This document shows positions 38,001 to 47,000 of a DNA stretch of 64,000 nucleotides, in pieces. The notes below the pieces were generated by a model. That model worked only from the letters and a program-made list of their open reading frames with translations. It was not told the origin of the DNA and made no database searches. Each line of letters starts with the position of its first letter. Within the stretch, counting starts at the first letter, position 1. The stretch comes from Epinephelus fuscoguttatus (taxonomy: Eukaryota > Chordata > Actinopteri > Perciformes > Serranidae), in assembly GCF_011397635.1 (NCBI RefSeq), contig NC_064756.1:3986922-4050921 (forward strand), read 5' to 3'. The position numbers were made by a program, and so were the translations under genes.

Positions 38001-41000
38001 AAATACAAACAAGCCAAGCAGTTTTTTATACATATAATTTATCTTTTTTTTTGTCTTGTTTTTTTTGTTTTTGTTTTTTGTGTTAAAGACAAAATACAAA
38101 ACACTTCAGTTGTCCTGTTGAAAATAGTCCTTATTCTTGAAGGCTTTCTCTTGTCAAAGTAAAGCATGAAATGCTTCTGTTAAATCCCACATTATACTGT
38201 AGCTTCTTCACACACCTGTATTCTCCTATCAAGCTTTTGAAAGCAAACAGAATGACTTTCTGTCACTGTTAGCATTTTTCAGATTCTCTGTTTGAGCGTT
38301 TCATCAACACCTCCTGTGACAGCAGTAATTCTGAGCTAGCTGACAGATGATTTGTTTGTTTTAGTTAAGACAGTAGAAAACAGGGCAGCACAGCACAAGC
38401 CTCCAGAAGCTCCTGCAGTGTAAAGTTGGCTCACTAAACACTATCATGGTTGACTAAGGGCTCAACGTTAGATACGGAGACAGACAGAGCCATCTCTCTG
38501 TGCTTTATGTTCATTTCATCCAAGTTTGTGCACATTGTCTAAAAGTTTACAAATTCGGATTAAACTGAGCAGTACCACTGGAAATCATGGGGGCAATGTA
38601 GCATAGTTCAAGTGAGATACGACTTTAGGACTCCATCCATCCATCTGTCCATTTTCAGTCATTTATCCGAAGCCGTGTTACGGGGACAGCAGGCTGAGCA
38701 AAGCGCCCCAGACGTCCCTCTCCCCAGCAACACTTTCCAGCTCCTCCTGGGGGACCCTGAGGCCTTCCCAGGCCCATATATAATCCCACCATTGTGTTCT
38801 GAATTTGCCCCGGGGCCTCCTACCAGTGGGATGTGCCCAGAACACCCCTATCAGGAGGGGTTCAGGAGGATCCTGATCAGATGCCTGAATCACCTCAACT
38901 GACCCCTTTCGATGCGAAGGAGCAGCGGCTCTACTCCAAGCTCCCTCCAAATGTCTGAGCTCCTCACCCTATCTCTAAGGCTGAGCCCAGCCACCCCACA
39001 GAGGAAACTCATTTTGGCCGCGTGTATCCAAGATCTCATTCTTTTGGCCACTACCCAGAGCTCATGACCAATAAATTCATCACTGCAGACACTGCACCAA
39101 ACCGCCAATCCATCTCACGCTCCCTTCTACCCTCACTCGTGAACAAGACCCTGAGATACTTGATTTATGATCTTGCTTTATGTTTGCTTAGTTGTGAGTG
39201 AACCCCAGGAAGAATAGCTACTACTTTAATGGCAGCTAAAGGGAACTTGAATGAAGAATAAAGAACACACTCTTAAACAGACCTGAAGAATCTCACAGCC
39301 AAGCAATGTTTAATCAGCAAACCTCAACACTCTCTTCATGTAACAGGCCCAGTCTGTAACACCAGTACCTGCTCCGTACAAAGACAACTTCTGTTGTTAG
39401 AAATATCTAAATGTATTGCAGTCAATTATAACACAACTCCCACCTTTTCAAATGTAGTTTCCAGAAAAATAATTTGTCTTATATTGGGCAAGTAAATAGT
39501 CTTTTTTATCTGTCGTCTTATTCGGTTACAAAGATGAGGAGAAAATGATGTTTGATATTTAGTTTCTCAGCTGTTTGTTTCATCATCTGTGTTTGTCACC
39601 AAGCATAATAGAACCACATAGTGACAACAGTTACTTGCTGATTGAACTGATCAGTAACTCCCTGTTATATCACCATTAGGCTGATTGATTATCACCACTT
39701 GAGCATTGCATCATCCCACTGCCTTGGGTTCATTTATCAGTCTCCTCACCCAGAGCTAATGTCAGAGATGAGTTTTTGTTGCAGGCACTTGAGCTAAGAA
39801 ATGGGGAGGAAACGGTTAAATGAATAACCACTTAAAAAAATGGAAGCATTTCAGTGATTTATTTATAAATTCAGAATACTCTAATGTCAAAAATAAACTT
39901 GAAAACTGTAACTTGACAAATGTTAACAGGCAAAAAAGCAGAATTAATGCAACATTCCTTGTTAGTGTTCAGGGATGATCTCAAGCTCATGCCACATGTC
40001 TGTGCCTCTGATCTAAGTGATGGGATTAAGGAGCTGAGGCGTGACTCAGACTATATAACTCTACACACTGTCTTTTCCTGCTCTTTTTTTAATGTGTGTT
40101 TTCTCTGCTCCGTTCAGCTTAAAGTCCAAACCACAGATAAGCCGGGAGCCACTGTGAATTTCCGCAAGCTGCTACTAAATCGATGCCAGAAGGAGTTTGA
40201 GAAGGATAAAGATGACGACGAGATCTTTGAGAAGAAGCAGAAGGAGCTGGAGGCTGCCTCAGTGGTACAGTACTGCTTCATGAATATGGGTTGGGGTCTT
40301 TGTTCATGCACAAAATAAATCATCTGTAGTTAAACTTGGGTGTGGTGGGAAGTGTTTGAAGGTGACCATAAGATTTTTCATACAGCTAATTTCATTTTTT
40401 TTTGTCATCCCCCTTTTCTTTGTGACGTCTCTGTGGCAGGCGGAGGAGAAGCAGCGGCTCATCGATGAGCTACAAGAGGCCAAAGACAAGGCCAGGAGGC
40501 GCTCACTGGGCAACATCAAGTTCATTGGCGAGCTGTTCAAGCTTAAAATGCTCACAGAGGTCATCATGCATGACTGCATTGTAAAGCTGCTCAAAAACCA
40601 CGATGAAGAGTCCCTGGAGTGCCTGTGTAGGCTGTTGTCCACCATCGGCAAGGACCTAGACTTCGAGAAGGCAAAGGTACAACACACACACTCACATTTA
40701 CAGATAGTTTGTACATGCTGATAAATGTGTTATTATATCATGTTTTAATTTTGATGTTGCACCTGTAGTTAAGGAGATAAACTCACCAAACTGTTGTGGT
40801 CATCCTCAGCCTCGCATGGACCAGTACTTCAATCAGATGGAGAAAATAATAAAGGAGAGGAAGACCTCCTCCCGTATCCGCTTCATGCTGCAGGATGTGC
40901 TGGACCTTCGACGGGTAGAGCATTTATACAAGACAAAACACAAACACATGCAGGGCACATATGCTATTTCACATACAGAGCATGGAGAAATTCGAACAAC

Positions 41001-44000
41001 AGAGTGTACTGAGCCTGGTGCTAAACACAAACACAGCCCCACACTGGTCCTTTAGCCTCTGACCTGTCTTCATCTCATGTATGAATGAAGAAAGAACTTT
41101 CTTTCTCAGCTCTGTAGTGCAGAGCAGCCCCTGAACATGGAGTCATAGACTGAGACAACAAACTCCACCATCTCCTCTGGTAGCATGTTCATTCAGCTCT
41201 ACTTTTGTCTCAATTAACATGTCTTTATATAGTCAATTAAAAATAATATCTGGTATTTTCAGTCGTTTGTGTCTCATGGTAATTTCCAGCTCATTTTCTC
41301 AGTTGTGTTATAGAGCCACTTCTTTCTAGTGCAGTTGTGTGTGCTGTTTTTCTGAAAGAATGCTGCAGTCCTGTAGTTAGGCTCCCAGTCCCACCCACGC
41401 AGTGTTACAAAAGCTGCTGTCTTCAGTGTTTTTACGAGCCAGAATCAGCTGCTCCAAGTCAGCACGATGGCCCAATTTAACTGTGAAACACACACACACA
41501 CTGTGTTCTTTCCTGTCTTTCTAGGGAAAAGCTGAAGAGAAGCTCTAAAGGAGCTTTAACAATATTTAATGCTGATCTATAGCCACCCTTACACTGCCTG
41601 TTCAAAGCAGGAATATTGCACCATTATGCCACCTCTCCGTTCTGTATGTAAGGTACAACAGTGAAATAGAGGGACAGAGTTATCTCGCCTTCAATCTGCC
41701 ACAGGAGTTGGTAACAGTGCCACAATGGTGCCTGTACAAACAGGACAGCTGGCAGAGCGTGACCATGGGCAGGACGGGTGTGATGTTTTGATGACACATT
41801 ATGAGTGTGACCCACCACAGGAGATTTAAAAAGCAGGTAGTAGCAGTTAGTGGCTAACTCAAAGAAGAACAGCAGCAGCCGCAAATGTCTGCAAATTGGG
41901 ATAACAATCAGCTCCAGGAGCTCCATATCCACAGAGCAGAGGACGAGATCAGCTGCTGTATAATGGGGACATTAGATGATTGTTTGTAAAGTGCCCTCGA
42001 TGTGTATGTTCTATGTCACACTAGAGACTGACACTGTTGTGTTATACATCACGCCTGTCATGCCTCTTTTGATTTCCCGATGCCAGCATGCTGTTTAAAA
42101 TCACACACTGGAGTGGAACGGTGCTGCCGTTGTTTGGTTTTGTCTAAAAATGCTTGAGTACAGTTTGGTCATTGTTATTGGTCTATTGAACCTGGTACTT
42201 GTTTTTTAAACATTTAAGTTGTTTAGTAAGAATTTGTGAAATGACAGAAAAATTACAATATTTTCCCCACTTTTAAATCTTTGGATTGACATTTTCTTAA
42301 AACCTAAAGAGAACGTAAATCATGTCTTAAATGGAACCGTCAGTGTCGTCACTCGCTCTGTGCTCACGATCTCTCCCTCCACCCTGTCCCAGAACAACTG
42401 GGTGCCCCGGCGAGGCGACCAGGGCCCCAAGACCATCGACCAGATCCACAAAGACGCTGAGCTGGAGGAGCACAGGGAGCAAATGAAGGTGCAGCAAGCC
42501 CTCATCTCCAAGAAGGAGCCCAGTAGCGGCCCTGGAGGCAGGATGGGTGGAGGAGGTCCCGGGGGTCGTGGGGGCCCTCACACCCCAGGCCGTGGAGCTC
42601 CTCCCCAGGACGAGGGATGGAATACAGTGCCCATCTCCAAGAACCGACCTATTGACACCTCTCGCCTTAGCAAAATCACTAAGGTAGGAGAGAGGCTGCT
42701 TTTCACCTGGTGTTCACTCTTATTTTTTAGCAGGTGGTGTGTTTTTAACCATCAGTTTCTCCTTTCAGACTCCTGTTCTTGACTTCAACAATCAGTTGCT
42801 CGCTCCAGGAGGTAAAGGCACATGGGGGAGCTGGGGTAAGGGCAGCAGCGGTGGCACCAGTGCCAAACCTGCAGATACTGGTAGGTTTCCCAAACTGATG
42901 TGATCATTTATTAAATAAATGTCTAGTTAAGCACCTCAAAGCCGAAACTCAGCATGTTGTGTACTCTCTTTGCCAGGTGCAGAGCCAGGCGGCCGTCCAG
43001 CCACCAGCACACTGAACAGATTCTCAGCCTTACAGCAGCCGTCGTCCTCTTCAGGCTCGTCCCTGGACTCAGACAGACGAGTTCCTCAGAGGTGAGGAAC
43101 AGGACACAACTCTCAAAGCCTGCTCAGAGTATTCAGATATAATCTCCCACAAGTATGCACAGTGGGACCCTGCAGAGTTTTCTTGTCTTTCCCTGACTCT
43201 CCTCTCCCTCCGTTCTTCAGAAACAGCTCAAGTCGAGACCGCAGCGATCGCTACGACCGCTCTGATCGTGGCAGCGACCGATTTGACAGGCGGGACGACC
43301 GGCGGGACGACCGTGACCGAAATCGGCTGCAGGTCACCAAGCGCAGCTTCAGCCGGGAGAACGAAGAGCGGAGCCGGGAGAGAGAGCAGCGTGGGTCGGC
43401 TGATCCTGTACGCCGAGTAGCGAGCATGACGGATGACAGAGGCAGCAGAGAGAGAGCCAGGAGCAAAGAGAATGGTAGGCAGCGTGACATAGTGGTGGTG
43501 TAGATCTAAACTGTATGTTTAAATCCGCGAGTTTGTTGTTTTCCACTCTGCTAAGAATTAAATTCTCTCGCCCATTTTACGAGCCATCTGTGAAGAGAAG
43601 TTCTACAACAGGAAAGCTGTGTACTACCAGTTTTTTTTGGCAAAAGTTAGAGGATTTAAATATAATTTAATTTTTTGGTTTTGTGTGTTAACAGTGAAAC
43701 GGGAGACAGCTGCCACCCCTCCACCTCCTCAGACCCCCACCAAGCCTGCCTTGACCGAGGAAGAGCTGAACAAGAAGTCCACAGCCATCATCGAGGAGTA
43801 CCTCCATATAAATGACATGAAGGTAAAGCACTGATGCGCATATGGAAATGAAAAGGACCCCATACTTACCTTATACAGGAGTAAAAATCTGTTTGTTCTT
43901 GTTCCCCTTTGTAAAATTTAAAAATGATCCGCTGATCCCCTAAAAAGGAGTCTTGTTTTGGCACGCCTTAGATCCAGCACCCATTACCAGCCACCAGAGT

Positions 44001-47000
44001 CACATAGTGCTCACCACCTTCTGTGTGTCCTTCTCTCTCCCAACAGGAGGCTCTCCAGTGTGTGCAGGAGTTGAGCAGCACTCAGCTACTGTACGTGTTC
44101 GTACGAAACGGACTGGAGTCGACGCTGGAGCGCAGCACCATCGCCAGGGAGCACATGGGCCTGCTTCTGCAGCAGCTCATTAAGAACAACATCCTCCCCA
44201 CACAGCAGTACTTTAATGGGTCAGTATTGAGCCCCAGAGAGGCGGTTCAGTAGGAGATGTAATGTTGTGTGAAAAAAACAACGTATGAATCACCATAAAT
44301 TAGTACATGCAAATATATAAATCCAAGAACCAGTGTTGTTGGACCAAAGCTGTCTGACATATGTTACAGCAGAGCTTCAAGTGCTGACTGAAAAAAGTTT
44401 GTAACAGCAGGATTTAGAATAAACTGAAGCCCGTGGGGGAGATTCTGGCTTTAGCTTGTGAATTAATCTCTGAAAAGTCAAATTTTTTAAGCAGTTGCTG
44501 AAATGAAGGAATCTTAAAACCACTATGCTTAGCCAAAAAAGACAGTTTCCGTATGTTTGTGTTTGTGTGGTGCCATATTTCCCCATCTGTTGAGTAATTA
44601 TAAACTTGTTCCTCCTCCTTTAAACCCTGAATAAACTTAAAAATGTGTGCTGTATGTGTGCGTTTCCTCAGGCTTCAGGAAATCCTGGAGGTGGCTGAAG
44701 ACATGGCGATAGACATCCCCCACATCTGGCTGTACCTGGCAGAGCTGATCACTCCCATGCTCCATGAGGGAGGCATCCCTATGGGAGAGCTTTTCAGGTT
44801 AGTGCGAGGCCTCACTCTGCCCCTCAGCATGTTAGGGAGGGAAAATGAAGACCACTTTTTGGGCTGTTTTTAATTAAGTTAGTTTGATGTGTAACCTGTG
44901 TCAACCTTTTCTGCCTCCAGGGAGATTTCAAAGCCTTTAATTCCTCTGGGAAAAGCTGGAGTGCTGCTGGTCCAGATCCTCACTTTACTCTGCAAAGAAA
45001 TGGTGAGCACCATCAAGTATAATCCTTTATCTATATGACATCACATCTAACAGCTTTAATTCTTCTGACAGCTAAATATATGTGAACATCTTTAAAAACT
45101 GACACTTTTTTTAACTCAGCTCCAGTTGCTAATATTTTACGCCGATCACACTGAGCAAATATGTAAATTTGAATCATTTCATACAGCCATGATGAATGTC
45201 AGCCAGAGCGATCAGTTAATTATGTCTATAACCAATCTGCTTCTCTCTCATCAGAGCCATAAAAAGGCGGGCACAATGTGGAGGGAGGCTGGCCTCCGGT
45301 GGAAAGACTTCCTCCCAGAGGATGTAGACGTCAACAAGTTTGTGACAGAAAAGGTGACAGGTCGTTCAACAGCTTCATCATGAACTGAGGACATTTGCTT
45401 CGACATTAAACAGTTTTTGAACATCTGTTATAGTCTCAAAACCTTAAAGTCCAGTTCAGACCAAAGATTTACGACAAGATGAGCAGAAACAGGCTCTGCA
45501 ATATTCTGAAAACCTGCTGGTCTGTATATGAGTGAGTTGATGTAACATGAGGAGTCTGTTGAAAAGATGAGCATTAACTCCTGTCTCTGTCTCTGTGGTG
45601 TTAACTAGAATGTGGAGTTCACACTGGGCGACGAGTCAGAGGAGAGCAAAAAGAAGGAGCTGAGCTCTGCAGAGCTGACCAAACAGCTCGACAGACTGAT
45701 CCATGAAAAGGCCGACAACCAGAGGATCTTTGACTGGATTGAGGTTTGTATTCCTGCCTGTGTGTAAATTATTGTTTTACTCCCATCCTTGTTTCCATTT
45801 GGTTCCATTCACAATATTTACTCCTTTTTACGGGCTTGAAATGAGGCCTTGGTCATGTCTTTGTCAAGCACATGACCTTAAAATTTGAATCTGACATCCG
45901 AATGTTCTGCATTAACACGGTACTGTCCATTACTCAACGTCATATCTCAGGAACAGAACAGGAGAAATTTGGTCAGATACTGAATTGGTGACTCTAATCT
46001 TGAAACTGTGCTGATTGTGTAGATCTTCTGTGCAGCATCCATGTTTTCACTGACATGGATGTGAACTATTAGAGTGCATGGAGGCGCGTGACGGGTGCGT
46101 GGAGGCATGCAACCGTGGGGCAGTAATTGTAATATATGAGTAGAGGAAAAGTCTGCTAGCTGCTAGGCTAATTTATATGATGTAAAATACCATAGGCTTG
46201 TGCTAATAATGTTAGCATGTTGTGTTTGTGGGGAAAATGTGTCCAGATAAAGACAAGTGTTTGTCTGTGAATGCTGCGATTTAAAGTGAAGCTGATTTGT
46301 GAACTTGTGTTTGAAATTGTCTCTATTAAGCCATGTTTAATGTGTGTTTAACGTGTGTTTAATGAGTGTTTGATGTGTGTTTTTAATCAACTAAACTTTA
46401 CAGTACTTCGTAGAAACCCTGCCTCTGACTAGTGTGTTGGAGGTGTAACTGTGACAAACACCACCGCACAAGTATAAATCACCGCAATGGTGTAGGCAAC
46501 ATGTGTAGGCTACGCACGAATATAAATCCCGCTTTACAGTGCATAACAACACTTGGAGACCTTTCTTGTATTTTTTTTCTTATTTTAGTCCGTCTTGTTG
46601 TTACACAATATTGTTTCACGACTTGTTTTAGCTTTTAGTTTAGTTTCAGTCAGCTACAATAACCTTGACATGATGAACTCAAAGTGCGGATGTTTACAGT
46701 TCACACGCTCCAACATGATGTTATTACATGACTCTTTTTGTTTGCTAAAATGATGCTGTTTTCTGCATGTGTAAAAATGAAGTTGTCTCTGTGCAGGCCA
46801 ACCTCGACGAGCAGCAGAGCTCCTCCAACATGTTCGTCAGAGCTCTGATGACCTGCATCTGCCAGTCAGCCGTCATCTGTGAGTCTGCACGTTCTCTTTA
46901 CACTCCTCATTAAAGCCTCAGATAAGGATGATGTCAGAAATCACTATAGAGACGTTGTTGGTGTCAGCTGAAATGTATGAATGGAAATATGTCAGTGAGT

